Below, piece by piece: positions 34,417 through 48,100 of a stretch of DNA of 64,000 nucleotides. This DNA comes from Pseudomonas libanensis. GTDB taxonomy: Bacteria > Pseudomonadota > Gammaproteobacteria > Pseudomonadales > Pseudomonadaceae. Position numbers and translations under genes: made by a program. Each line of letters starts with the position of its first letter. Positions within the stretch are counted from its first letter, which is position 1. The stretch covers positions 496,001 to 560,000 of the forward strand of contig NZ_JYLH01000002.1 of assembly GCF_001439685.1 (NCBI RefSeq). Reading direction: 5' to 3'. The notes beneath the pieces are model-generated. The model worked only from the letters and a program-made list of their open reading frames with translations, searched no databases and had not been told where the DNA came from.

Positions 34417-36066
34417 ATGACTGCAAAACCGCGTAGCGCCCTTCGCGAACTCTTGAGCCTGCTCAAGCCCTATCGCTACACCGTCATCCTGTCGATTCTT
34501 TTCGGCATTCTTGGAGGCCTGAGCGTCACCGCGCTGCTGGCCACGGTTAACCAGGGCCTGCACAGTGAGTCCGGCCTCACCACTGCGGTTGTGCTGGCCT
34601 TTGCCGGCCTGTGCGTACTCGCCCTGCTCAGCAGCATTGCCGCCGACATCGGCAGCAACTTTGTCGGGCAAAAAGTCATTGCCCGGCTACGCAAGGATCT
34701 GGGTGCGAAGGTATTGTCGGCACCGATCGAGCAGATCGAACGCTATCGCAGCCATCGCCTTATTCCGGTGCTGACCCACGACGTCGACACCATCAGCGAT
34801 TTCGCCTTCGCCTTCGCCCCGCTGGCCATTTCGATCACGGTAATCCTGGGTTGCCTGGGCTATCTGGCGAGCCTGTCGCTGCCGATTTTCCTCATGACAT
34901 TGCTGGCCATCGGCATCGGCTCGGCCATCCAGTTCATCGCGCAAGGCAAGGGCATTAAAGGTTTCTATGAGGCACGCGACGCGGAAGACAGCCTGCAAAA
35001 GCACTACTCGGCCATCGCCGAAGGTGCCAAGGAGTTGAGGATTCACCGCAAGCGCCGCCACGCCATGTTGACCCGCAATATCCAGGCCACCGCCGACCAC
35101 ATCTGCGACACGCACGTACGCTCGATCAACATTTTCGTGATCGCCAAAAGCCTGGGTTCGATGCTGTTCTTTGTGGTCATCGGCCTGGCGCTGACCCTGC
35201 AATCGTTCTGGCCCAGCAGTAACCCGGCGATGATGAGCGGCTTTGTGCTGGTGCTGCTCTATATGAAAGGCCCATTGGAAAACCTGATCGCCAACCTGCC
35301 GATCATCAGCCGTGCGCAGATCGCCTTCCGCCGCATCGCCGACCTGTCCGAGCGTTTTTCATCGCCCGAGCCCCACCTGCTGCTGGACGCCGATGAGCGC
35401 GGCACCCCACCCATGAAGCACCTGGAATTGCGCGACGTGCAATACGCCTTCCCGCCCGTGGCAGGCAGCGAGCCTTTCACCCTGGGCCCGGTCAACCTGA
35501 GCATCGAGCCTGGGGAGATCCTGTTCATCGTCGGTGAAAACGGCTGCGGCAAGACCACCCTGATCAAACTGCTGCTGGGGCTGTACACCCCACAGAGTGG
35601 AGAGATCCGTCTTAATGGCATGGCCGTCGACGCGCGTGGCCTGGATGATTACCGGCAGATGTTCACCACCATTTTTGCCGACTATTACCTGTTCGACGAA
35701 CTGGTGCAGAGCGATAAAGCCCTGCCGGAGGATGCCAACCAGTACCTGGAGCGCATGGAGATCGCCCACAAGGTCAGCATTCGTGACGGCGCGTTCACCA
35801 CCACCGACCTCTCCACCGGGCAGCGCAAGCGCCTGGCCTTGATCAACGCCTGGCTCGACGAACGGCCGGTGCTGGTATTCGACGAGTGGGCCGCCGACCA
35901 AGACCCGACCTTCCGCCGCGTGTTCTATACCGAGCTGCTGCCGGACCTCAAGCGCCTGGGCAAGACCATCATCGTGATCTCCCACGATGACCGTTACTTC
36001 GACGTCGCCGACCAGTTGGTGCGCATGCAGGCCGGGCGCGTCATCAGCGAAAAAGCCGTCGCCTGA
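34417..36066 (+). CDS. pvdE: PvdE, ferribactin export ABC transporter
   Basis: A 549-residue half-transporter with a fused membrane domain (about six helices, residues ~20-310) and ATPase. The ATPase has Walker A VGENGCGKTTLIKL near residue 372, a short ABC signature LSTGQRKRLALI, and Walker B PVLVFDEWAADQDP. It belongs to the cyclic-peptide-exporter family. PvdE moves the acylated ferribactin precursor from cytoplasm to periplasm, where PvdP/M/N/O act. It has its own PvdS promoter. The terminal NRPS gene lies 132 bp downstream on the same strand with a separate promoter. Confidence 0.94.
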   Translation: MTAKPRSALRELLSLLKPYRYTVILSILFGILGGLSVTALLATVNQGLHSESGLTTAVVLAFAGLCVLALLSSIAADIGSNFVGQKVIARLRKDLGAKVLSAPIEQIERYRSHRLIPVLTHDVDTISDFAFAFAPLAISITVILGCLGYLASLSLPIFLMTLLAIGIGSAIQFIAQGKGIKGFYEARDAEDSLQKHYSAIAEGAKELRIHRKRRHAMLTRNIQATADHICDTHVRSINIFVIAKSLGSMLFFVVIGLALTLQSFWPSSNPAMMSGFVLVLLYMKGPLENLIANLPIISRAQIAFRRIADLSERFSSPEPHLLLDADERGTPPMKHLELRDVQYAFPPVAGSEPFTLGPVNLSIEPGEILFIVGENGCGKTTLIKLLLGLYTPQSGEIRLNGMAVDARGLDDYRQMFTTIFADYYLFDELVQSDKALPEDANQYLERMEIAHKVSIRDGAFTTTDLSTGQRKRLALINAWLDERPVLVFDEWAADQDPTFRRVFYTELLPDLKRLGKTIIVISHDDRYFDVADQLVRMQAGRVISEKAVA

Positions 36067-36127
36067 ACCGACCCTGCGGCGAGCGCCCTGCCGTTCGCCG
36101 CCGGCCATTGAAGTCCCGTGTCATGCC

Positions 36128-36151
36128 TAAATCTCGTCGGCCACGCTTCGT
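36128..36151 (+). promoter_or_regulatory. Iron-starvation (PvdS) promoter of the terminal NRPS gene
   Basis: TAAAT at 36128-36132, a 16-bp spacer, and CGT at 36149-36151. It lies 47 bp upstream of the preferred ATG at 36199. The position so close to ATG 36181 argues for the downstream start. Confidence 0.88.
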
Positions 36152-36198
36152 CTTTCTGACAACGCATATTTACGCAGCCGATGGCGACGAGACCCAAC

Positions 36199-39100
36199 AT
36201 GAACCCACTGAATCAACTCCCCGACGACGACTTGCTGGCCCTGTTGATGGCCGACGACGCCGGCTCAGAGCATTCCATCAAGGCTCAACCCCATCGCAGC
36301 CCCACGCCCCTGTCTTTCGCCCAGCAACGCCTGTGGTTCCTGCAACAGCTGTCGCCCGGCAGCAGCGCCTACAACCTGCCCAACGCACTGCGCCTGCGCG
36401 GCCCCTTGAACACCGCAGCGCTGGACGCGGCCCTCCAGCAGGTTATCGACCGACACGATGTGCTGAAAACCGCGTTCCAGACCCTGGACGACCAACCCCG
36501 GCAAGTATTTGACCCGCAAGCCCGAATCCATCTGCACGAAGACGATCTGTCGGGTCTCGCGCCCGACGCCCGGGCCGCTGCCGTCGCCCAGCGTATTGCA
36601 ACCGAGGCCGGCACGCCGTTTGACTTGAGCCTGGCCCCGCTGATTCGCGCCACGTTGATCACGCTCGAACACGATGACCACATCCTGCTGCTGAACATGC
36701 ACCATATCGTCTCGGACGCCTGGTCCAACCCGATCCTGATGCACGACCTCACCCTGGCTTACCAGCGTGCCTGCCAGGGCGACACCACGCCGTTGGCGCG
36801 ACCTTCCATTCAGTACGCCGACTATGCCCGCTGGCAGCGCGAGGAATACCCCGGCACGCCCGCACAACTGCGTGCCGCCGAGTATTGGGCCGACTACCTG
36901 GGTCAGGAGATTCCCACCCTGGACCTGCCGGCCGATTATCCTCGCAGCGCCGAACAACAGCACCGCGCCGGCAATCTGCGCCTGTCACTGCCCACAGCCC
37001 TGAGCCAACAGTTGCAGGGTTTCTGCCACCAACACGACTTGACGCCGTTTATCGTGCTGCTTGGCGCCTGGCAACTGCTGCTCAGCCGCTACAGCGGCCA
37101 GCGGGACTTCACGGTCGGCGTACCGAATGCCGGGCGCAACCAGAGCGAGACCCAGGATCTGGTGGGGTACTTTGTCAGCAGTCAGATCTACCGTGCGCAA
37201 CTCACCGATGACCTGACCACTGAAGCCTTTCTCCAGGCGCTGCGCCAGCAATCCCGGGCGGCCATGGAACATGCCGACTACCCGATCGAACTGCTCATCG
37301 AGCGCTTGCAACTGCAACGCAGCACCCAGGCCAACCCGCTGTTCCAGACCCTGTTCAACTGGCGTGTCAGCCAGGATCAAACGGACACGCTGACGCTGGG
37401 CGAATTGACCTTGGCGTTCCTGCCGGTGGCGCAGCATGAAGCCAAATTCGAGCTGTCGGTGCACGTGGACTACGCGCCGCAACAGATCACGGCGGACATC
37501 GAGTACAGCACGGCACTGTTCAGCCCGGCCACGATTGAGTGCCTGGGCCGGCATTGGCTGCGCTTGCTGCAAAGTCTGATTGACGCGCCGCAACAGCGTT
37601 TGGCCGAACTGGCCATGCTGGATTTCGCCGAACATCAGCAGATTGTCAGCGAGTGGAACAACACCGGTTTCCAGTACCCGCTCGACCACAGCGTACAGCA
37701 GTTGATCGAGGCGCAGGTGGCCGCCACGCCCGAGGCACCGGCCCTGGTGTTCGGTGAGCAACAGCTGAGCTACGACCAACTCAACCGCCGCGCCAACCAG
37801 CTTGCGCATAAGCTGATCGAACTCGGCGTCGGCCCGGATGCGCTGGTAGGCATCGCGGCCGAACGCAGCCTGGACATGGTGATCGGCCTGCTCGCCGTGC
37901 TCAAGGCCGGTGGCGCCTATGTGCCGCTGGACCCGGAATACCCCCAGGACCGTCTGGCCTACATGATCGAGGACAGCGGCATTGGCCTGCTGTTAACCCA
38001 GCAACATTTGCTCTCGCAATTGCCAATCCCGGCGGCGCTGCCAGTGCTGGCATTGGACCGCCTGGACGTCAGCGGTTATGCCGAGGTCAATCCTGAGATT
38101 GCCGTTGACGGCGAAAACCTCGCCTATGTCATCTACACCTCCGGCTCCACCGGCCAACCGAAAGGCGCCGGCAACCGGCACTCGGCCCTGACCAACCGGC
38201 TGTGCTGGATGCAGCAGGTCTATGGCTTGAACGCCAACGACACCGTGCTGCAAAAGACCCCGTTCAGCTTCGACGTGTCGGTGTGGGAATTCTTCTGGCC
38301 ACTGATGACCGGCGCACGCCTGGCGGTCGCCGGCCCGGGCGACCACCGCGACCCGGCCACCCTGGTGAGCCTGATCCAGCGCTACCAGGTCAGCACCCTG
38401 CACTTCGTGCCGTCGATGCTGCAGGTGTTTTTGCTCGATGAAAACGTCGCCCGCTGCACCAGCCTCAAACGCATTGTATGCAGCGGCGAAGCCCTGCCCG
38501 TGGACGCGCAGCAGCAGGTCTTCGCCAAACTGCCGAACGCCGGGCTGTTCAACCTCTACGGCCCTACCGAAGCCGCCATCGACGTGACCCACTGGACCTG
38601 CCGCGAAGAAGGCAAGGCCAGCGTGCCCATCGGCCAACCGATTGCCAACCTCAGCACCTACATCCTCGACGCCGAGCTGCAACCGGTGCCGCCCGGGGTC
38701 ATCGGCGAGCTGTACCTGGGCGGCGCCGGCCTGGCCCGCGGTTACCACCACCGCCCGGCCCTGACCGCCGAGCGCTTCATGACCAGCCCGTTTGGGCACG
38801 GTCAACGCCTGTACCGCACCGGCGACCTGGCCAGCTATCGCATTGACGGCGTGATCGAATACCGTGGGCGTATCGACCACCAGGTGAAAATCCGCGGCCT
38901 GCGTATCGAGCTGGGGGAAATCGAAACCCGCCTGATGGAACTGGACTGCGTGCGCGAAGCCCTGGTGATCGCCGCCGACGGCCAATTGGTCGCCTACGCG
39001 GTGCCGACCCAAACCCGCGAAGCCGATGAACTGCGCAGCGAAATCAAACAGCGCCTGGGCGAACACTTGCCTGACTACATGGTGCCGGCGCAATTGATCT

Positions 39101-42100
39101 TCCTCGATCAACTGCCCCTGAGCCCCAACGGCAAGCTGGACCGCAAGGCCCTGCCCAAACCCGATGCGAGCCTGTTGCAAAAGGCCTATGTGGCACCGCA
39201 AAGCCCGCTGGAACAGCAGATCGCAGCCATCTGGCAAGACGTGCTCAAACTGGAACGCGTCGGCCTGAACGACGACTTCTTTGAGCTGGGTGGCCATTCC
39301 CTGCTGGCCACCCAGGTCGTCTCCCGGGTGCGCCATGCCCTGAACACCGATGTGCCCCTGCGCAACCTGTTCGAGTCCAGCACCCTGCATACGTTCGTCG
39401 CCAGCCTGGCGCGGGAACCGGCGCGCCATGAGCCGCCATTGGTGCGGGTTGAGCGCGATCAGCCGCTGCCCCTGTCCTATGCCCAGGAACGCCAGTGGTT
39501 CCTCTGGCAACTGGATCCTGGCAGCACGGCCTACCACATCCCGGCAGCCCTGCGCCTGCGCGGCCACCTGGACACCCAGGCCCTGCAACGCAGCTTTGAC
39601 GGCCTGATTGCCCGCCATGAAAGCCTGCGCACCTCGTTTTCCCAGGACGGTGAACGCACCGTGCAACGGATTGCCTCCCACGCTCACCTGGCAATGACCA
39701 TCGAGGCGTGGCCGGACGCCGACGCGCAGACGATTCGTGCGTGTATCGAAGACGAGAGCCGACAGTTGTTCGACTTGCAGCACGGCCCGCTGCTGCGGGT
39801 CAAGGTGCTGAGACTGGCACCTGACGATCACGTGCTAATCATCACTCAGCACCACATCGTCTCCGACGGTTGGTCGATTAACCTGATGATCCAGGAGTTG
39901 GTCGCCCTGTATGCGGGTTTCAGCCGGCAACAGGACGTCAGCCTGCCCGAACTGCCCATCCAATACGCTGACTATGGCGTGTGGCAACGCCAATGGATGG
40001 ACGCTGGGGAACGCGAGCGCCAACTGGCCTACTGGACCGGTCAACTGGGCGATGAGCAAACGGTGCTGGAACTGCCTACCGACCACGTCCGGCCGTCCGA
40101 GCAAAGCTACCGAGGGGGGCAACTGGAACTGGTACTGGACCGCGAGCTGAACCAGGCGCTCAAGCAAATGGCACGTGAGCAAGGCGTGACGTTGTTCATG
40201 CTATTGCTGGCGTCGTTCCAGACCCTGTTGCATCGCTATAGCGGGCAAACCGATATCCGTGTCGGCGTGCCGATTGCCAACCGCAACCGCGTGGAAACCG
40301 AGGGATTGATCGGATTTTTCGTCAACACCCAGGTACTGCGGGCAACGCTCGACGGCCAGGTGCGGTTTGTCGAGTTGCTGCAACAGGTCAAACAGCATGC
40401 CTTGCAGGCCCAGGCTCACCAGGACCTGCCCTTTGAGCAATTGGTCGAAGCGCTGCAGCCGCAACGCAGCCTCAGCCACAGTCCACTGTTCCAAGTGATG
40501 TACAACCATGCCAGCGTGCAGCCGCAAACCCGCGTCACGCTACCCGGCCTGAGCCTGGAAGTGCTGGAAGGCACGTTGCCCAGCACCCAGTTCGACCTCT
40601 CGCTCGACACCTTCGAGTCCACCGACACACTGCAGGCAACCCTTACCTACGCCATCGATCTGTTTGAGGCCTCGACCATCCGCCGCCTGGCCGCGCATTG
40701 GCAGAACCTGTTGCAGGCGATCGTGCGTGACGCGCAGCAACGCCTCGGTGAACTGGACATGCTGGGCCGCGAAGAACATCACCTGATGCTGCATGACTGG
40801 AGCACCGCCACTCTCGATTACCCCAGTGAGCAGCGGGTTCATCAACTGTTCGAAGCCCAGGTGGCGCAGCAACCCTCAGCACCGGCCTTGCTCTTCGAAG
40901 ACCGCCAGTTGACCTACGCCGAACTCAACGCCCAGGCCAACCGCCTGGCCCGGCACCTGGTGCGCCTGGGCGTCGGCCCTGACGTGCTGGTGGGGATCGC
41001 CGTGGAGCGCGGCCTGGACATGATCATCGGCCTGCTGGCGGTGCTCAAGGCCGGCGGCGCCTACGTGCCCCTGGACCCGCAATACCCCCAGGACCGCCTG
41101 TTGTGCATGATCGAAGACAGCGGCACCCGGCTGATGCTGACCCAGAGTCACTTACGTGAACGTCTGGCGATTCCCGCCTATGTCGATCATTTGTGCCTGG
41201 ACCAGGACCAGGCCTGGGTCGACCTGGACGCCAGCAACCTGAGCAACCGCGCCCATGCCCAGAACCTGGCGTATGTGATGTTCACCTCGGGCTCCACCGG
41301 CCGGCCCAAAGGCGTGGGCATCAACCAGCTGTCGCTGACTCGCCATGCCTATGTATCGCTGAGTTTTTTCAACCTCAAGGGCGATGACCGCATCCTGCAG
41401 TTTTCCACCTTCAACTTCGACGGCTTCGTCGAGCAGTTGTACCCGGCGCTGATCTGCGGCGCCTCGGTGGTGTTGCGCGGCACCGAGATCTGGGACACCG
41501 AGACCTTCTACCGCGAACTGATCAAGCACCAGATCAGCGTGGTCGACCTCACCACCGCCTACTGGAACCTGCTGGCCAAGGATTTCGCCGCGGCCAGCCC
41601 GCGCGATTATGGGCGCCTCAAGCAGGTACATGCCGGCGGTGAAGCCATGCCGCCCGAAGGCCTTGCCGCGTGGGCCGAGGCCGGCCTGGGGCATGTCAAG
41701 TTGCTCAATACCTATGGCCCCACCGAAGCCACCGTCACCGTCACCGCCCTCGACTGCACCGACTACGTGACCGGCGCCCGCCCCACACCCTTGACCATGC
41801 CCATCGGCAAGGTCCTGGCCGGGCGCAGCATCTACCTGCTGGATGACAGCGGTGCCCCGGCACCGATCGGCGTGGTGGGTGAACTGGTGATCGGCGGCGA
41901 GTTGTTGGCCCGTGGTTACTTCAACCGCCCGGACCTGACCGCCGAACGCTTCATGCCCGATCCGTTCAGCCAGAATGGCGGCCGCCTGTACCGCACCGGC
42001 GACCTGGCGCGTTACAACGCCTCGGGTGTGATCGAATATGTCGGGCGCATTGATCATCAAGTGAAGATCCGCGGTTTCCGTATCGAGCTGGGGGAAATCG

Positions 42101-45100
42101 AGGCCCGGTTGCTGGAGCAGGAGCTCGTGCGAGACGCCATCGTCCTCGCGCAGCCGGCGGCCGTTGGCTTGCAACTGGTGGCTTATGTGGTGCCTCACGC
42201 CACGGCGCTATCGCAAGCGGAGTTGCGCCAGTCGATCAAGGCGGCCTTGGCGGCGGTGCTGCCGGACTACATGGTGCCAGGCTTGCTGATGTTCCTCGAC
42301 GCGCTGCCCCTGAGCCCCAACGGCAAGCTGGACCGCAAGGCCCTGCCGAAACCGGATGCCAGCCAACAGCAAAACCACTACGTGGCGCCGCGCACGGCGT
42401 TGGAAGTCCAGGTCGCCGGGATCTGGCAAAGTGTGCTCGGCCTTGAACAGGTGGGCCTCACGGATGACTTTTTCACCCTCGGCGGCCACTCGTTGCTGGC
42501 GACCCAGATCATCTCCAGGGTGCGCCAGGCCCTGAACCTTGACGTGGCCCTGCGCAGCCTGTTCGAACGCAGCGTGCTTGGGGATTTCGTCGCCGGCCTG
42601 CACGGCCGCTCCCGTCAGGATGAGCTGCCCCTGGCGCCCATCGCACGCGATCAGGCGCTGCCCCTGTCCTACGCCCAGGAACGCCAGTGGTTTCTCTGGC
42701 AATTGGACCCTCACAGCGCCGCCTACCACCTGCCGGCCGCCTTGCGGCTCAAGGGCGCGCTGGATGTCGCGGCGCTGGAGCAAGCCTTCAACCAGCTCAT
42801 CGCCCGTCATGAAACACTGCGCACCACCTTTGTGGTGGACAACGAACACCCCCGGCAAGTCATCGCCGCAAAGGCCCCGCTGGCCCTCGTGGTCGAGACG
42901 TTGCACGGCACGCCGGACGACGCCACGCTCAAAGCCTTTGTAGAACACGAAACCCGACAGCTGTTCGACCTGCAACGCGGCCCGCTGCTGCGGGTAAGGC
43001 TGCTGCGTCTGGCCGATGATGACCACGTGCTGGTACTGACCCAGCATCACATCGTTTCCGATGGCTGGTCGGTGCAGTTGATGGTTGAAGAGCTGATCTC
43101 CCTGTACGGCGCGGCCCAGGCTGGGCAACCTGCCCCACTGCCACCGTTGCCGATCCAGTATGCCGACTATGCCGTATGGCAACGCCAATGGATGCAAGCT
43201 GGCGAGCGTGAGCGCCAACTGGCCTACTGGACCGCCCAGTTGGACGGTGAAAACGGCGTACTGGAGTTGCCGACGGATCGCCCGCGCCCGGCGGAACAAA
43301 GCTACCGTGGCGCCCACCTGTCACTCACCCTGGCGCCTGGCCTGGGCGACGCGGTACAACACATAGCCCCACGCCTCGGTGTCACGCCGTTCATGCTGTT
43401 GCTGGCTTCGTTCCAGGTCCTGTTGCACCGCTACAGCGGCCAGCACGATATCCGTGTCGGCGTACCCATCGCCAACCGCAACCGTGTAGAGACCGAGGGG
43501 CTGATCGGCTTTTTCGTCAACACGCAGATCATGAAAGCCGAATTCAGCGCGCAATTGCGCGTCGAAGAGCTGCTGCAACAGGTCAAGCAACATGCACTGG
43601 ATGCTCAGGCGCATCAGGACCTGCCGTTCGAGCAACTGGTGGAGGCGTTGCAACCGGAGCGCAGCCTCAGCCATAACCCGTTGTTCCAAGTGATGTTCAA
43701 CCACCAGAGTGCCGACCAACGCAGCAGCACCGATGGCCAGTCACTGCCTTCGGCGCTGCAGGTCGAGGGGTTGGACTGGGAAGGCAGCACTTCGCAATTT
43801 GACCTGACCCTCAGCACCAGTGAGTCGGCCGAAGGCCTGAGCGCGACCCTGACCTACGCCACCGACCTGTTCGACGCCGCCACCATCGAGCGCCTCGGTC
43901 GGCATTGGCAACAGCTGTTGCGCAGTCTCCTTGAAGATCCACAACAGTGGGTTGCAGACTTGCCGATGCTGGATAGCGGCGAGCAACAACAGATCGTCAG
44001 CGAGTGGAACAACACCGATATCCAGTACCCGCTCGACCACAGCGTACAGCAGTTGATCGAGGCGCAGGTGGCCGCCACGCCCGAGGCACCGGCCCTGGTG
44101 TTCGGTGAGCAACAGCTGAGCTACGACCAACTCAACCGCCGCGCCAACCAGCTTGCGCATAAGCTGATCGAACTCGGCGTCGGCCCGGATGCGCTGGTAG
44201 GCATCGCCGCCGAACGCAGCCTGGACATGGTGATCGGCCTGCTCGCCGTGCTCAAGGCCGGTGGCGCCTATGTGCCGCTGGACCCGGAATACCCCCAGGA
44301 CCGTCTGGCCTACATGATCAAGGACAGCGGCATTGGCCTGCTGTTAACCCAGCAGCATTTGCTCTCGCAATTGCCGATTCCGGCGGCGCTGCCCGTATTG
44401 GCGCTGGATCAACTGGATATGAGCGCCTATGCCGAGGTCAATCCTGAGATTACCGTTGACGGCGAAAACCTCGCCTATGTCATCTACACCTCCGGTTCCA
44501 CCGGCCAACCGAAAGGCGCCGGCAACCGGCACTCGGCCCTGACCAACCGGCTGTGCTGGATGCAGCAGGCCTATGGCTTGAACGCCAACGACACCGTGCT
44601 GCAAAAGACCCCGTTCAGCTTCGACGTGTCGGTGTGGGAATTCTTCTGGCCACTGATGACCGGCGCACGCCTGGCGGTCGCCGGCCCGGGCGACCACCGC
44701 GACCCGGCCACCCTGGTGAGCCTGATCCAGCGCTACCAGGTCAGCACCCTGCACTTCGTGCCGTCGATGTTGCAGGTGTTTTTGCTCGATGAAAACGTCG
44801 CCCGCTGCACCAGCCTCAAACGCATTGTATGCAGCGGCGAAGCCCTGCCCGTGGACGCGCAGCAGCAGGTCTTCGCCAAACTGCCGAACGCCGGGCTGTT
44901 CAACCTCTACGGCCCCACCGAAGCCGCTATCGACGTGACCCACTGGACCTGCCGCGAAGAAGGCAAGGCCAGCGTGCCCATCGGCCAACCGATTGCCAAC
45001 CTCAGCACCTACATCCTCGACACCGAGCTGCAACCGGTGCCGCCCGGGGTGATCGGCGAGCTGTACCTGGGCGGCGCCGGCCTGGCCCGCGGTTACCACC

Positions 45101-48100
45101 GCCGCCCGGCCCTCACCGCCGAGCGCTTCATGACCAGCCCGTTTGGGCACGGTCAACGCCTGTACCGCACCGGTGACCTGGCCAGCTATCGCATGGACGG
45201 CGTGATCGAATACCGTGGGCGTATCGACCACCAGGTGAAAATCCGCGGCCTGCGTATCGAGCTGGGGGAAATCGAAACCCGCCTGATGGAACTGGACTGC
45301 GTGCGCGAAGCCGTGGTGATCGCCGCCGACGGCCAATTGGTCGCCTACGCGGTGCCGACCCAAGCACACGAAGCCGATGAACTGCGCAGCGAAATCAAAC
45401 AGCGCCTGGGCGAACACTTGCCTGACTACATGGTGCCGGCGCAATTGATCTTCCTCGATCAACTGCCCCTGAGCCCCAACGGCAAGCTGGACCGCAAGGC
45501 CCTGCCGAAACCGGATGCGAGCCTGTTGCAAAAGACCTATGTGGCGCCGCAAAGCCCGCTGGAGCAGCAGATCGCAGCCATCTGGCAAGACGTGCTCAAA
45601 CTGGAACGCGTCGGCCTGAACGACAACTTCTTCGAGCTGGGCGGTGACTCGATCATCTCCATCCAGGTGGTCAGCCGCGCTCGTCAGCAAGGCATCGCCT
45701 TTACCCCCAAGGAGCTGTTCCAGCACCAGACCGTTCAGGGCCTGGCCAGCGTCGCCCGTAGCGGCGCGACGGCCCAAGTAATCGACCAGGGCCCCGCCAC
45801 CGGCACCCTGCCGCTGCTGCCGATTCATCAGCTGTTTTTTGCAACAGCGATCCCTGAGCGTCATCACTGGAACCAGTCGGTGCTGCTCAAACCTGCGCAA
45901 CCGCTGGTGGCCGAGGCACTGCAACGGGCGTTGTACGCCGTAATCGAGCACCACGATGCCCTGCGCTTGAGTTTTCAACAGCAGCGCGCCGACTGGAGCG
46001 CGTATTACCGGCCAATGGGCGACTGGCAGCTGCAACAGGTAGACGCCACCGCCGAGCAGTTGTCGCAGCTGTGCGATCAAGTCCAGGGCAGCCTCGACCT
46101 GCAACACGGCCCGTTGATTCGCGCCCTGTTGATCCACCTGGCCGACGGCACTCAACGCCTGTTGCTGGTGATTCACCACCTGGCAGTGGATGGCGTGTCC
46201 TGGCGGATTCTTTTCGAGGATCTGCAAAACGCCTATCAACAGCTGAGCAGCGGGCAACCGCTGCAGCTGCCGGCCCGTACCAGCTCGGTCAAGGCCTGGG
46301 CCGAGCGCCTGCAACAGCGTGCCGACCGCGATCAGGACGAACTCAGCTACTGGCAAACGCAACTGCGCGACGCTGTGGTCGACCTGCCGTGCGAGCGCCC
46401 GAACGCCAGCCTGGACAATCGCCATAGCCAAACGCTGCACACCCACCTCGACGCCGGGCAGACACGCCAACTGCTGCAGCAGGCGCCCAAGGCCTACCGC
46501 ACGCAGATCAACGATTTGCTGCTGACCGCCCTGGCGCGCGTCATCAGCCGCTGGACCGGCACCGGACATTGCCTGATCGAGCTGGAAGGCCATGGTCGCG
46601 AAGACCTGTTCGATGACATCGACCTGACCCGTACGGTGGGTTGGTTCACCAGCCTGTTCCCGGTCAAGCTGGTACCGGCTGCGAACCTTGGCGATTCGAT
46701 CAAACAGATCAAGGAACAGTTGCGCGCGATCCCCGACAAAGGCCTGGGCTATGGCGCCCTGCGCTACCTGGGCACGCCGCAGGCACGGGCCAGCCTCGCT
46801 GCCCTGCCGACGCCACGCATCACGTTCAATTACCTTGGCCAGTTCGACGCCAGCTTCGATGCAGCCCAGGGCTCGTGGCTGGTGCCCGCTGCCGAGGGCA
46901 GTGGCCGCGAGCAGGCGCTGGGTGCACCGCTGGGCAACTGGCTGAGCCTCAACGGCCAGGTGTACGGCGAGGAATTGACCCTGGGCTGGCAGTTCAGTCG
47001 CGAGATGTTCGACGAGGCGACCATTGCCCAACTGGCCGATGACCTCAAGCAAGAGCTCCTGGCCCTGATCGAGCATTGCTGCGACAGCGCGAACATGGGT
47101 GTGACGCCTTCCGACTTCCCGTTGGCGCGCATCAGCCAGGCACAACTGGACCGGCTGCCGGTGACATTGTCCCAGGTGGAAGACCTCTACCCGTTGTCGG
47201 CGATGCAGCAGGGCATGCTGTTTCACACCCTGGAAGCACCGGAAAGTGCACTGTATGTGAACCAGATGGCCGTCTCGGTCAGCGGCCTGGACGTCGCGCG
47301 ATTCACTGCGGCCTGGAACGCCGTGATCGAGCGCCATGAAATCCTGCGTACCGGATTCTGGGCCGACAACCAGCTGGCCGAACCGCTGCAAGTGGTGTAT
47401 CGCGCTGCGAGCATGCCCGTCGAAACTCTCGACTGGCAGCAGCGTGAGGTCAGCGCGCAAGACCTGCAAGCCCTCGCCAGCCAGGATTGCGCCCGGGGCT
47501 TCGAACTCCTGCGTGCGCCCCTGACGCGCCTGACCCTGGTACAGCTCGACCCGCAGACCCACTACCTGATCTGGACCAGCCACCACATTCTTATGGACGG
47601 CTGGTCCAATTCGCGTTTGCTCGGTGAAGTCTTCGCGATCTACAACGGCCAGACCGCACCGGCCAAGCGCGGGCATTACCGCGACTACATCCGCTGGCTG
47701 CAAGCGCAGCCCCAGGCGCTGCTGGAGCAATTCTGGAAAACCCGGCTGCAGGACTTGAACGGCACTTCGTCCCTGGCCAACAGCTTTTCGCCCAAACCGA
47801 GCGCCGAGCTGGACGGCCATGCGGCGCTGTATCTGGATTGGGACGCCGTGCAAACCGCTCGACTGCGGGAACAGGCCCAACGCCTGCGCGTCACCCCAAA
47901 CACGCTTATCCAGGCCACCTGGCTGCTGCTGTTGCAGCGCTACACGGGCCAGGACACCGTGTGCTTCGGCGCCACCGTCGCCGGTCGCCCGGCCAGTCTG
48001 CCGGGCTCGGAAGACATGCTCGGGCTGTTTATCAATACCCTGCCCATCATCCAGACGCCGCAGCCGCACATGCCCGTCGCCCAATGGCTGCAAGCCTTGC

